Assembly (NCBI RefSeq): GCF_015277775.1
Contig: NZ_CP063849.1
Span: 4,278,001 to 4,342,000, forward strand
Direction of reading: 5' to 3'
From: Paludibaculum fermentans
Lineage (GTDB): Bacteria; Acidobacteriota; Terriglobia; Bryobacterales; Bryobacteraceae
Length of the DNA: 64,000 nucleotides
The position numbers were made by a program, and so were the translations under genes. Positions 17,533 through 25,837 of the stretch are shown in pieces. How positions within the stretch are numbered: the stretch's first letter is position 1; each line of letters begins with the position of its first letter. Under the pieces are notes generated by a model. That model had not been told where the DNA came from. It saw only the letters and a list, made by a program, of their open reading frames with translations, and searched no databases.

Positions 17533-17790
17533 CTACGACTCGACCGCAACGCCAGGGCCCTCACCGAGTCGCCGCTCGACCGTCTTGATCAGGTCATCCA
17601 GACAGTGCATCCCGGCGAATTCCTGATCGTATATTTCGATCCCGAAGACTGCTTCGACACTCATGACCAACTCGACAGCATCGAAGGGAGGGGGCAGTTG
17701 TGACCAAGGTGATCCCGTGGAGAGATGGGCTTCCGGCACACCGACTATTCCTGATGCCACCTCGATGATGCACTGGCGTATGCACTTCAT
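17533..17790 (-). CDS. Acyl-carrier-protein-like small protein lacking the phosphopantetheine serine
   Basis: An 85-residue acidic protein with the four-helix pattern of ACPs: IIEVASGIVGVPEAHL, then FDAVELVMSVEAVFGIEI and LDDLIKTVERRL. In ACPs the segment before helix II reads DSL, with the serine carrying 4'-phosphopantetheine. Here the aligned residues are P34-P35-F36, so the attachment site is absent. The fold may be kept as a protein-binding module, or the gene may be decaying. It has only a weak ribosome site (GAAAGCGG) and no fatty-acid or polyketide genes nearby. A coding origin is likely because the alternative frames give no family-like protein. Confidence 0.6.
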   Translation of the reverse strand: MKCIRQCIIEVASGIVGVPEAHLSTGSPWSQLPPPFDAVELVMSVEAVFGIEIYDQEFAGMHCLDDLIKTVERRLGEGPGVAVES

Positions 17791-18051
17791 GCCGCTTTCG
17801 ATGTTTCAAGCACATAGTAACGTCACTCGAAGGAGCTTTCGACCCGCTTCTGACTGCACATGTGCGGCTTAAGGAAGAGTCGGAGTGAGGGACTGGAAAG
17901 AGGGCGGCCGACGGCAGGACCGGCCGTGTGTTTTTGGAACCATGCCCACCTACAGCAATGGCGCAAAGAGTAGCAGCTAACCAGAATAGGGTATTGGGAG
18001 TTTCCGGGAGCGGAAGTCGCACTCGGAAGGAGTGCAACTGATTGACAGGGT

Positions 18052-18128
<77 letters not shown>

Positions 18129-18133
18129 ACATG

Positions 18134-18162
18134 ATGGTAACGCAGCGGGTGGCTGGCGTCAA
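18134..18162 (-). promoter_or_regulatory. Promoter of the initiator tRNA gene
   Basis: On the minus strand TTGACG (18162-18157), a 17-base spacer and TACCAT (18139-18134) match the sigma-70 consensus in order and spacing. The -10 box ends five bases before the tRNA 5' end at 18128, so the primary transcript would start at or very near the mature 5' end. Confidence 0.7.
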
Positions 18163-18271
18163 TTTTTGGACCACTTTTTTCGCTGGTGTGGCAGCGAGAT
18201 GACGCCGACAGCTTGCGCCGCTGGGAGGCGAAGCGAAGGCGGAGCGAGCGGAGTGCCCCGCCCTGTTCCGG

Positions 18272-19165
18272 CTAGGCTTTGACTTCGAAGACCTTTTCCG
18301 CGTATTCGCGGCTGCTCTTCAGGTTCACTTCCAGACTCTTGGTCATCTGGGTCTCCTTGTCATAGGCCAGTTCGACCACCAGATAGCCATGGAAGGCACC
18401 TTGCTTGAGGAAAGCCGCTACGGCCGTGTAATCCACTTCGCCCTCACCGAAGGCCTCGGTCCAGACGCCCTTTTGCGAATTGCGGAGATGGAGGGCGGCG
18501 AGGCGCGGCGCGGCCTCCTTCAGCAGGGTCATCGGATCCTGACCGCCGCGCAATACCCAATGGACGTCGAGGCAAATCTCGACCAGCTTTGGATCTGTGT
18601 TTTTCAGCATGTGACGCCACTCGCGGGCGTCCTGGGCCATTTCCGCGTCGTGCTGATGCAGCATCAGGCGGACGCCTGTCTTTTTCAGATCCTTGGCCAA
18701 CCGGTTCAAGCTCTCCGCCTGCAGCGCGAGCTCCGCGTCGGTCTTGGGCTCCTTGTTGGGCTTTGGGTTGGCGTTGAAGTTGATCAACTCGAGCGGCCCG
18801 ACCGCTTTTACGCGCTTGGCCAGCGCGACGGTCTCCTGGATGGTCTGCTTGGCGCCATCGGCGGTGTGCATGACTCCGCCGTTGTAGACCACGGGGCATT
18901 TCATGCGGCTCAGCATGAGGGTTTGCGCAGTGTTCGTGACCACATCGGGGGCGAAGAACTGGCTGACGAGTTCCAGGGTATGGAAGCCAGCCTCTTTGAG
19001 CGTCTCGAAGACCTCGGAGAAGTGATCGTCGATCTTCTGGCCGTGCATGGCATAGACCTGACTGAAGATGTAGGCCTGAGCGGCGATGACGGGCTCATAG
19101 CCGGCAGCACCGGCAGCCAGAGGGGCGCAGGAGAGGGTCGCGAGGAATTCGCGGCGTCGAAGCAT
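18272..19165 (-). CDS. Tat-exported sugar phosphate isomerase/epimerase-like TIM-barrel protein
   Basis: A 297-residue xylose-isomerase-like TIM-barrel protein. ATG 19165 is chosen because GGAGG lies 8 bases upstream and a twin-arginine leader follows (RRREFLATLSC), pointing to folded export. Barrel features include HTLELVSQFFAP, VRLMLHQHDAEM, KLVEICLDVHW and LAALHLRNS, where His/Asp/Glu residues would bind the metal. It ends FHGYLVVELAYDKETQ. Such proteins often accompany Gfo/Idh/MocA oxidoreductases in sugar catabolism of Acidobacteria and Planctomycetes, but none is adjacent here. Substrate unknown. Confidence 0.87.
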   Translation of the reverse strand: MLRRREFLATLSCAPLAAGAAGYEPVIAAQAYIFSQVYAMHGQKIDDHFSEVFETLKEAGFHTLELVSQFFAPDVVTNTAQTLMLSRMKCPVVYNGGVMHTADGAKQTIQETVALAKRVKAVGPLELINFNANPKPNKEPKTDAELALQAESLNRLAKDLKKTGVRLMLHQHDAEMAQDAREWRHMLKNTDPKLVEICLDVHWVLRGGQDPMTLLKEAAPRLAALHLRNSQKGVWTEAFGEGEVDYTAVAAFLKQGAFHGYLVVELAYDKETQMTKSLEVNLKSSREYAEKVFEVKA

Positions 19166-19325
19166 GGTTCGGACCTCCAAAGTGGGCGGTAGGCGGAAGG
19201 AGTCCTGTTTCAGCTCACAGGGCACGCTATCACCACCGGCCCGTCGATAGCAAGGCCAATCCATTGCGAGATTCCGGCAACGCGAATTGATTCATAATAC
19301 GTCTCAGATTGCGGTGATTTCGTTT

Positions 19326-21008
19326 ATGCCCAACCAGTTTGCCATCTGCCTCTTCGTTTTGACTTGCGCGGCCGGAGCGCAACAAGTGCAAGGACCCAAG
19401 CAGCAGAACCAGAAGCCGGCCAGTGTGGAAGGCGTGGTGGTGAATGATCTGACCAGGGAGCCGATACGGCGGGCCGAGGTCCTGCTCAGCCTGATGAAGC
19501 CGGGCACCCAGATGGGCCCAAACCAGCCTTCCTCCGCCGTGACGGATGCGGAGGGCCGATTCCGGGTGACCGAACTGGAAGCCGGGCAGTATGTCGTTTA
19601 CCTTCGCCGGCAAGGGTTCGTCATGGCCGGTAACGCGTCGGCAGGCTCGGCCATCCGGCTGCAGTTGACCGCTGGCCAGGAGCTAAAAGGCCTCCGATAC
19701 ACCCTGACGCCACAAGCCGTGATTGCCGGGCGGGTGTTCGACGACGAGGGTGAACCGGCGCAGGGTGCCCAGGTGACGGTGTTGCGGCCGCGCAGGATTC
19801 GCGGGAAGAACACATGGCTGCCAGACGGCCAGAACGTTCGAACGAACGACAAAGGCGAGTTCCGGGTAGCCAATATCCAGGCGGGCCGGTATGTGGTGAT
19901 GGCGCAGGCCTGGATGCAGGTGGCGGTGGAGGCCGGCACTGCTCAGCGGCCCGCCACGAGCTATGTAGCCACGTTCTATCCCGGAGTGACGGAAGCGACC
20001 CAGGCCACGATGGTGGAGGCGACGCCCGGCGCGGAGCTCACGGGGTTCGACATCACGCTGAAACGCGTGCCCGTCTTCAAGGTCCGGGGCAAGGTTCTGA
20101 CGGCGGAAGGTCAGCCGGCGAAGAACTTCCATGCGTCGATGGGTTCACGGGAAGGCGGAGTCTTCGGGGTGGCCGGGCGTATGACCCAGGGCAAGGAGGA
20201 TGGCAGCTTCGAGATGACGGGTGTACCCAACGGCGCATGGGTACTGATCGTCAACAGCGGCCGGGGCGGGCCTCCTGGCGGTCCAGGGGATCAACAAACC
20301 ACGACGGTCCCCGTGGAAGTTGCCAATCAGGATATCGAAGGTCTGGAGGTGCGCTTCACTCCGCCGTTTACGCTGCAGGGGAACGTCGTGGTGGAGGCCG
20401 CGACGGACGAGCAGAAAGCGGTGCTTTCCGGCTTCAATGTCTCCCTTCAACCAGAAGCGAATACCTTCGTGATGGGCGGGCAACCGGCGCGCACGCAGGC
20501 GGACGGCTCGTTCTCGTTGCGGGTGGGTTCCCCGGGCAAGTACATCCTCAACGCGTACAATCCTTCGGCCACCGGGCTGTACCTGGCCGCGGTGCGCTTC
20601 GGGAACGAGAATCACTTATTCAGGCCGGTGGACCTGAGCGGCGGCTCCGCCGGACCGGTGAAGATCGTCTTCCGCGGCGACGGAGGGAAGGTCTCCGGCA
20701 ACCTGGACCTGCCCGAGGAAAAGAAGAGCCATGGCGAGGGGATGGCGGTGCTGATCCCCGTGGATCCGGAATTGCGGAGTTCGACGATGGGGCGGAACGT
20801 GCGGATGGTGGACCAGAACGGCGGCTTCCAGTTCGACTCGGTCCGGCCGGGCGAATACTACTTGGCCGTCACTACGACTTCCGATTACAGCGCGGTGCAG
20901 GATATCGACCAGGCAAAGGACTTTGACAGCAAGGCGACCAAAGTCAAAGTAGTGGCGGGCGGCAGCACCAGTGTACAGGTGAAGCCGCTTGAACCAGCGG
21001 ACAAGTAA
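19326..21008 (+). CDS. Secreted protein with repeated carboxypeptidase-regulatory-like domains (1 of 3)
   Basis: A 560-residue exported protein starting at ATG 19326 with signal MPNQFAICLFVLTCAAGAQQ. An in-frame TTG at 19287 has no signal at its head. Beta-sandwich modules recur: VEGVVVNDLTREPIRRAEV, then VIAGRVFDDEGEPAQGAQV, VRGKVLTAEGQPAKNFH and a C-terminal one ending in DFDSKATKVKVVAGG. The modules resemble CarboxypepD_reg/SdrD-B-like folds and no catalytic motif is seen. It is first of three related genes in tight succession, which suggests one surface or periplasmic complex or successive duplications. Binding role inferred only. Confidence 0.8.
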   Translation: MPNQFAICLFVLTCAAGAQQVQGPKQQNQKPASVEGVVVNDLTREPIRRAEVLLSLMKPGTQMGPNQPSSAVTDAEGRFRVTELEAGQYVVYLRRQGFVMAGNASAGSAIRLQLTAGQELKGLRYTLTPQAVIAGRVFDDEGEPAQGAQVTVLRPRRIRGKNTWLPDGQNVRTNDKGEFRVANIQAGRYVVMAQAWMQVAVEAGTAQRPATSYVATFYPGVTEATQATMVEATPGAELTGFDITLKRVPVFKVRGKVLTAEGQPAKNFHASMGSREGGVFGVAGRMTQGKEDGSFEMTGVPNGAWVLIVNSGRGGPPGGPGDQQTTTVPVEVANQDIEGLEVRFTPPFTLQGNVVVEAATDEQKAVLSGFNVSLQPEANTFVMGGQPARTQADGSFSLRVGSPGKYILNAYNPSATGLYLAAVRFGNENHLFRPVDLSGGSAGPVKIVFRGDGGKVSGNLDLPEEKKSHGEGMAVLIPVDPELRSSTMGRNVRMVDQNGGFQFDSVRPGEYYLAVTTTSDYSAVQDIDQAKDFDSKATKVKVVAGGSTSVQVKPLEPADK

Positions 21009-21020
21009 GTGGCCCTGGCA

Positions 21021-22646
21021 ATGAGAACAGCATGGCTCGCGGCGCTGGTGTTGGGCGGACTGTGCCTGTGGGCCCAGAGCGATCCGGCCGAGCAGGTGTG
21101 CACGGTGGAAGGAACGGTCGTCGATGCGCGTACGCAGGCGGGGATCCCGGGTGTGCGGGTGACCGCCATGATGACTTTGGAGGGGAGAGACAATCTGCGC
21201 TCCTCGGGGATGGGCGCGTTCACGGATAGCAACGGGAAGTTCCGGCTGACAAAGGTGAAGCCAGGCCAGTACTTCCTGTCAGCGGCGAAGGCGGATTTCG
21301 AGCCCACTCGCCGGCGCCCGGTATTGCTTCCGGCGCTGGAGGCAGGAAGGGAGCTGAAGGGCGTGCGGGTCGAACTCCAACCCCTGGCCACACTCAGCGG
21401 ACGGGTGGTGAACGAGAACGGCGATCCGGTCTCCGGCGCGACCGTGGAGCTGATGGCCCGAGTCTCCGCATTCAACCGGAAATCGATCTCCTCCACAGGG
21501 GGCGCGGCCAGCACCGACGACCGGGGCATTTTCCTGATCCACCGTGCTTCGCCCGGCCATTACCTGTTGTCCGCCACCCATATGGAATCGCGCAATGTGA
21601 TCTACCCGTTGCGCGGGGGCGGGGTGAGCGGCTATGTGAGGACCTTTCTTCCAGGGGTCTCTGATCCGGAGCAGGCACGATGGCTGGAAGTGACGCCCGG
21701 ATCGGAGCAGAACGGTCTGGAGATTCAACTTCGGCGGGAGCCCGTGTACCGGGTCAGGGGGCTCGCGCTGGATGAAAGCGGCGCACCGGTGCCGCGTTTC
21801 GTGGTCAATGTGCAGTCCGGCCTGGGTATCGCTCCGCTGCAAAACAGGACCTTCATGAATGGCCAGTTCGAGATCGAGGGTCTGCGTCCAGGCCAGTATT
21901 CGCTGATGGCCCGCTCGGTCACGATGGGCGACAGCGGGCAGAGCGCCCGAGTTGCCCTGAACCTGGGGCAGGGCGACGTCGACAATCTGCAGATCCGGCT
22001 CTCGCCTGGAATGCGGCTGCAGTGTACCGCGATCCTGGAAGGTGCGGGAGAGCGGAAGCCGGATTGGCAGCGGGTGGAAGTGGTGCCGATGTTCCTGGCG
22101 CCTCTGGGGCCGGCCGCCGACCAACGGGTCAAGCCCGCCGCGGACGGCTCCTTCGTCCTGGAAATTGCCGGCTCTGGTTCCATGTGGTTCAAGGTGACGG
22201 GCCAGCCCGCCGCCGGCACTTACCTGGCTGAGATCCGCAGCGGCCCGGAGAACCTGCTGGATCGCGAGGTGGATGCATCCTCCGGGCTGCAAAGCCCGAT
22301 GCGATTCGTCTTTCGCACCGGCAGCGCGAGGCTCAGCGGCCAGGTGGAGGATGCCAACGGCCGGCCCGCCTCGGCGGGCGCGAGCGTACTGGCCTTCGAC
22401 GCGGATGCAGCCAAGCGGAGCTTGGGCTCGGCCATCAGCGCGAGTGTCAAGGCGGACGGCTCCTTCGAGTTGGCGGAGTTGCCGCCATCGGATTATCTGG
22501 TCTACGCAACGATGGAAGAGGAACTGCGCCCCTTTGGAGTGACACAGGCTCCGGAAGATCTGGAACAGCGCGCTACTAAGGTTCGCCTGCCGGCGGGTGG
22601 AACGCAGGCGGTCCGGCTGAAGTTAACCGAGGAAAAGACGAAGTGA
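21021..22646 (+). CDS. Secreted protein with repeated carboxypeptidase-regulatory-like domains (2 of 3)
   Basis: A 541-residue paralogue of the preceding protein. The start is ATG 21021, giving the signal MRTAWLAALVLGGLCLWAQ. A GTG at 21009 immediately after the upstream stop is the alternative. Modules include TVEGTVVDARTQAGIPGVRV, LSGRVVNENGDPVSGATV, VRGLALDESGAPVPRFV and LSGQVEDANGRPASAGA. The recurring closing motif ATKVRLPAGGTQAVRLKL parallels the end of gene 1. No enzyme motif or membrane anchor is visible. It overlaps gene 3 by GTGA, so the three are very likely one operon. Confidence 0.8.
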   Translation: MRTAWLAALVLGGLCLWAQSDPAEQVCTVEGTVVDARTQAGIPGVRVTAMMTLEGRDNLRSSGMGAFTDSNGKFRLTKVKPGQYFLSAAKADFEPTRRRPVLLPALEAGRELKGVRVELQPLATLSGRVVNENGDPVSGATVELMARVSAFNRKSISSTGGAASTDDRGIFLIHRASPGHYLLSATHMESRNVIYPLRGGGVSGYVRTFLPGVSDPEQARWLEVTPGSEQNGLEIQLRREPVYRVRGLALDESGAPVPRFVVNVQSGLGIAPLQNRTFMNGQFEIEGLRPGQYSLMARSVTMGDSGQSARVALNLGQGDVDNLQIRLSPGMRLQCTAILEGAGERKPDWQRVEVVPMFLAPLGPAADQRVKPAADGSFVLEIAGSGSMWFKVTGQPAAGTYLAEIRSGPENLLDREVDASSGLQSPMRFVFRTGSARLSGQVEDANGRPASAGASVLAFDADAAKRSLGSAISASVKADGSFELAELPPSDYLVYATMEEELRPFGVTQAPEDLEQRATKVRLPAGGTQAVRLKLTEEKTK

Positions 22647-24250
22647 AGTTGTTCTGGCTCGTGATCATCTCCTGCGGTTGGGCGGCCGGCCAGTACGGAT
22701 CCTGCACTGCCTCGGGCGTAGTGGTGCAGGAGGGATCCGGGGAGGGTGTTCCCCGGGCCAGGTTGTTGTTCACTCCGTCCACGCGTCCCGGCAGTATCAC
22801 TCTCGGCTACTTCTCCGACGACCAGGGCCGCTTCGAGGCCTTCGGCCTGGACCCCACCAGCTATTCAGTTAGTGTGCAGAAGTCGGGGTTTGTTGAGACG
22901 GCCCGTGACACCGCCGGCGGAGGCGGTGACCTGGTGCGGCTGGGCGGCCGCTGTGACGCCAAGGGATTGCAGTACGTGATAGCGCCGGCGGCGGTGATTT
23001 CGGGCAGCATCGTGGATCGCAACGGAGTATCGCAGGGCATCACAGCGGTAGACGCCCTGCGCCGCGGCTGGCTGAACGGCCGCTGGCAGTTCCGCAAAGT
23101 AGCCAGTGCGTTTTCGGACGGACAGGGGCGATACAGGATCGCGCGGCTGCCGCTGGGTACTTATGTTCTGCGAGTTCACCCATCGGCTCCAGTGACGGTG
23201 AAGTACGGCGAGGGAAGCGGCTTCACGCAGGTGTCGGCTCCGGCGTACTATCCGGGCGTCTACGAATCCTCGAAGGCGCAACTGATCCAGGTGAGAGTGC
23301 CGGGCGAGATGGGCGGATACGACTTTGGCCCACTGATGACCCAGTTGCTGCGCGTGGAAGGCCGAGTGACTGGCGTGGAAGGGCGGATGGTGCCACAGCA
23401 GTGCCGGGTCACGCTGCGGCCATCCGATCTGACCGACACCCGGGAGTACCAGGCCGACTGCCAGCCGGAGAGCGGTAACTTCGCCTTCGCCGAGATTCCG
23501 CCCGGCAACTATCGCGTCACTGCGTATGCGGCCGATGCCGAGCAGGTCACCAGCGCAGTATGCGAAGTGGAGCTGCAAAGCAGCGACGTCACAGGACTCA
23601 CACTTGCGATGGAACCGCCGTCGACGGTGAAAGGCCGCGCCACCGTGAGTGGAGGTGTCGCCCCACCCAACGGCACATGGCTTAAATTGAAGCCCGTCAG
23701 TGCGGCACCCGCCGTCGACGACGCCAGCCCGATCAGCACCGCCGGCCAACTGGAGTTCAGCATGGTGCTGCACGACCGCTACCGCCTGTCAGCGGGCAGC
23801 AACCAGCCGAATCTCTACCTGCAATCCGTCCAGGCCGACGGCAAGCCCGTCGAGGGCACGCTGCTGGATTGGACCGCACATCCTCCTGACCTGCTGGAAG
23901 TGGTTCTGGGACAGGATGGGGGCAGTGTGGAGGGCACCGTTCGAGGAGCGTTCAGCCAGTCGGTGCGCGGCTACTATGTCGTCCTGGTGCCGGCGGACCT
24001 GTCCAAACTGGCGGGGTCGGAACTGCTGACGCAGCCTACCCAGGCGAACGGCGTGTTCCAAATCACGAATGTTCCACCGGGCGATTACTACGCCTATGCG
24101 TTTGCATTCCTGATGCGCGACCGTATCAATGATCCGGCGATGCTGTCGGATCCGCTGTGGGTGCCGGGCTACCGGGGCCAACCCGCCACGGTGCATGTGA
24201 CGCCGCGCGGCTCCACGAAGATCGACCTGCCACCGCAGCCACTCCCTTGA
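22643..24250 (+). CDS. Secreted protein with repeated carboxypeptidase-regulatory-like domains (3 of 3)
   Basis: A 535-residue exported protein beginning with GTG 22643 inside the previous stop (GTGA) and a short signal (KLFWLVIISCGWAAGQ). Modules include ASGVVVQEGSGEGVPRARL, AAVISGSIVDRNGVSQG, LRVEGRVTGVEGRMVPQ and VKGRATVSGGVAPPNG. Conserved elements such as YYPGVYESSKAQLIQVRVPG also occur in genes 1 and 2 (FYPGVTEATQATMVEATPG). The ending is proline-rich with no anchor. Function unknown. Confidence 0.8.
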   Translation: MKLFWLVIISCGWAAGQYGSCTASGVVVQEGSGEGVPRARLLFTPSTRPGSITLGYFSDDQGRFEAFGLDPTSYSVSVQKSGFVETARDTAGGGGDLVRLGGRCDAKGLQYVIAPAAVISGSIVDRNGVSQGITAVDALRRGWLNGRWQFRKVASAFSDGQGRYRIARLPLGTYVLRVHPSAPVTVKYGEGSGFTQVSAPAYYPGVYESSKAQLIQVRVPGEMGGYDFGPLMTQLLRVEGRVTGVEGRMVPQQCRVTLRPSDLTDTREYQADCQPESGNFAFAEIPPGNYRVTAYAADAEQVTSAVCEVELQSSDVTGLTLAMEPPSTVKGRATVSGGVAPPNGTWLKLKPVSAAPAVDDASPISTAGQLEFSMVLHDRYRLSAGSNQPNLYLQSVQADGKPVEGTLLDWTAHPPDLLEVVLGQDGGSVEGTVRGAFSQSVRGYYVVLVPADLSKLAGSELLTQPTQANGVFQITNVPPGDYYAYAFAFLMRDRINDPAMLSDPLWVPGYRGQPATVHVTPRGSTKIDLPPQPLP

Positions 24251-24290
24251 CCTCGCTACCGGACCGGAGGCGGCGTATGCTGAAGGCGGA

Positions 24291-24986
24291 ATGAGACTCT
24301 GGCCACGCCATCCCGCCGAGATTCCGCCGTCCCTCCCTGCCGCGCTGGAAGCGCAGGATTGGAGCGCCTTGCGCGAGAACATGGTAAGGACGCAGATTGA
24401 GCGGCGCGACGTGCGCGATCCAGCAGTGCTGAAGGCGATGCGCGTCATCCCGCGGCACCTCTTCGTCCCGGTCGAACTGCGGAGTTCCGCCTATGAAGAC
24501 CGGCCGCTGACCATCGGCCATGGCCAGACGATCTCGCAGCCGTACATCGTGGGGTCCATGTCGGACCTTCTGGAGATCCAGCCGGCGCATACGGTGCTGG
24601 AGATCGGCACGGGCTGCGGCTATCAGGCCGCCATTTTGTCCCAGTTGGCAAACCAGGTGTTCAGCGTAGAGATTGTGGATGCGCTGGCAAAGCAGAGCAG
24701 CCGGATGTTGCACGAGCTGGGTTACCGGAACGTGACCGTGCGCCGCGGTGACGGATACCTGGGCTGGCCCGAAGAGGCTCCGTTCGACCGGATCATCCTG
24801 ACAGCCGCGCCGCCGGAGATGGTGCCAGCGCTGGTGAATCAACTGAAGAACGGCGGGCGCCTCATCGCACCCATCGGCGTGGACAACCAGGTGCTGGTCA
24901 TCGTCGACAAGGACGCGCAGGGGCGTACGCAGCAGCGCACCCGCTATGGCGTGGCCTTTGTCCCCATGGTGCCGGGGCGCAAGTGA
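24291..24986 (+). CDS. pcm: Protein-L-isoaspartate O-methyltransferase
   Basis: SAM-dependent repair enzyme that methylates L-isoaspartyl residues of damaged proteins. In the 231 residues the family signature is clear: MVRTQIERRDVRDPAVLKAM, IGHGQTISQPYIV (active-site loop with Ser), SAM motif VLEIGTGCGYQAAIL, RRGDGYLGWPEEAPFDRI and LKNGGRLIAPIG. It begins at ATG 24291 shortly after GAAGGCGGA. There is no clear signal peptide. It is 40 bases after the carboxypeptidase-like operon and meets the GNAT gene end to end. Confidence 0.93.
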   Translation: MRLWPRHPAEIPPSLPAALEAQDWSALRENMVRTQIERRDVRDPAVLKAMRVIPRHLFVPVELRSSAYEDRPLTIGHGQTISQPYIVGSMSDLLEIQPAHTVLEIGTGCGYQAAILSQLANQVFSVEIVDALAKQSSRMLHELGYRNVTVRRGDGYLGWPEEAPFDRIILTAAPPEMVPALVNQLKNGGRLIAPIGVDNQVLVIVDKDAQGRTQQRTRYGVAFVPMVPGRK

Positions 24987-25826
24987 TCAGCCGAGGTCCC
25001 GCTGTACGTTGACCCGCATATAGAACAGCCGGAAGCCGCAGCGTTCATAATTGCGATGGGAAGCCGTCCCAGGCACGACGCAGGCCATGGCGTAGTCGCA
25101 CCCCGCACGGGCCGCCAGCGCAATCCGATGGCGGATGAGCGCTGTCTGCAAGCCCTGCCCGCGAGCCTCGATCAAAGTGGAGTCACCAAAGAGCATGGCC
25201 ATGCGGTCGTGGACCGCCATGGCCGCCGCCCCCACCGGTTCGCCGAAAATCTCGCCGAAAAAGGTATCTCCGACGGAGGTCAGGTTCATGAGGATCTCAG
25301 CCGCTTCGTCAGGCATGTCGACGACCCCGCCGAAGCCGCGCAGGACCAGGCGGCACCATTCTGCATAGCGGTCGTCAGCGGTGCGGCTGATGCCCAGCGG
25401 TGCCGGCACGACATAGTCCGCATCCGCAGAATCGACTGGCCTCAGCATCAGGTTGTTGAACTCAATGATGTGGTAACCCCGGCCCATCACCTGCTCCACC
25501 ACGGTTGGATCGGCCAGCGGACACAGATCGATGAGAGAGGCGCTGCCGCGGCTGCTAAAGAACTCCTCCATCCGATCGAACTCGTCTGTAGATACAGGCC
25601 CGTTCATCCCGATTCCAAGCGCATGGGTCATGGGGGATCCGACTCCGGCAAACACCGCGCAACCGCCAGCCGCAGGAATTGCTTCCAGAGTCCCTGAGCG
25701 CGCCTTTCCTACCAGCGCGAAACCGTTGGCTGCTTCAGCAGCTTCTGTTCGCCGCGCCAACGAGAGATCTGCCGTGGAAAAAGGGAAAGGCACGGCTCTA
25801 GTATAATCGGCTGATTCTGGAAACAT
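24987..25826 (-). CDS. GNAT-family N-acetyltransferase
   Basis: A 279-residue soluble protein whose C-terminal half is a GNAT fold. FGEPVGAAAMAVHDRMAMLF supplies the central strands, IEARGQGLQTALIRHRI is the acetyl-CoA pyrophosphate-binding loop (motif A, R/Q-x-x-G-x-G/A) and ASHRNYERCGFR is motif B. The N-terminal half (residues 1-150) also looks GNAT-like but lacks the loop, as in two-domain GNATs with one degenerate copy. It is divergent from the APC permease gene with 11 bases between starts. The substrate is unknown. Confidence 0.85.
   Translation of the reverse strand: MFPESADYTRAVPFPFSTADLSLARRTEAAEAANGFALVGKARSGTLEAIPAAGGCAVFAGVGSPMTHALGIGMNGPVSTDEFDRMEEFFSSRGSASLIDLCPLADPTVVEQVMGRGYHIIEFNNLMLRPVDSADADYVVPAPLGISRTADDRYAEWCRLVLRGFGGVVDMPDEAAEILMNLTSVGDTFFGEIFGEPVGAAAMAVHDRMAMLFGDSTLIEARGQGLQTALIRHRIALAARAGCDYAMACVVPGTASHRNYERCGFRLFYMRVNVQRDLG
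25802..25807 (+). promoter_or_regulatory. TATAAT -10 box ahead of the APC permease gene
   Basis: A perfect TATAAT lies 30 bases before the TTG start at 25838 and inside the 5' end of the divergent GNAT gene. No convincing -35 is present at 16-18 bases, so an activator or extended contacts may be needed. Confidence 0.5.
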
Positions 25827-25837
25827 CAGTTTCGCAA

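Noticed and set aside
17506-17703. Small plus-strand frame opposite the ACP-like gene
   Set aside because: No family resemblance, whereas the minus-strand frame shows the ACP helix pattern.
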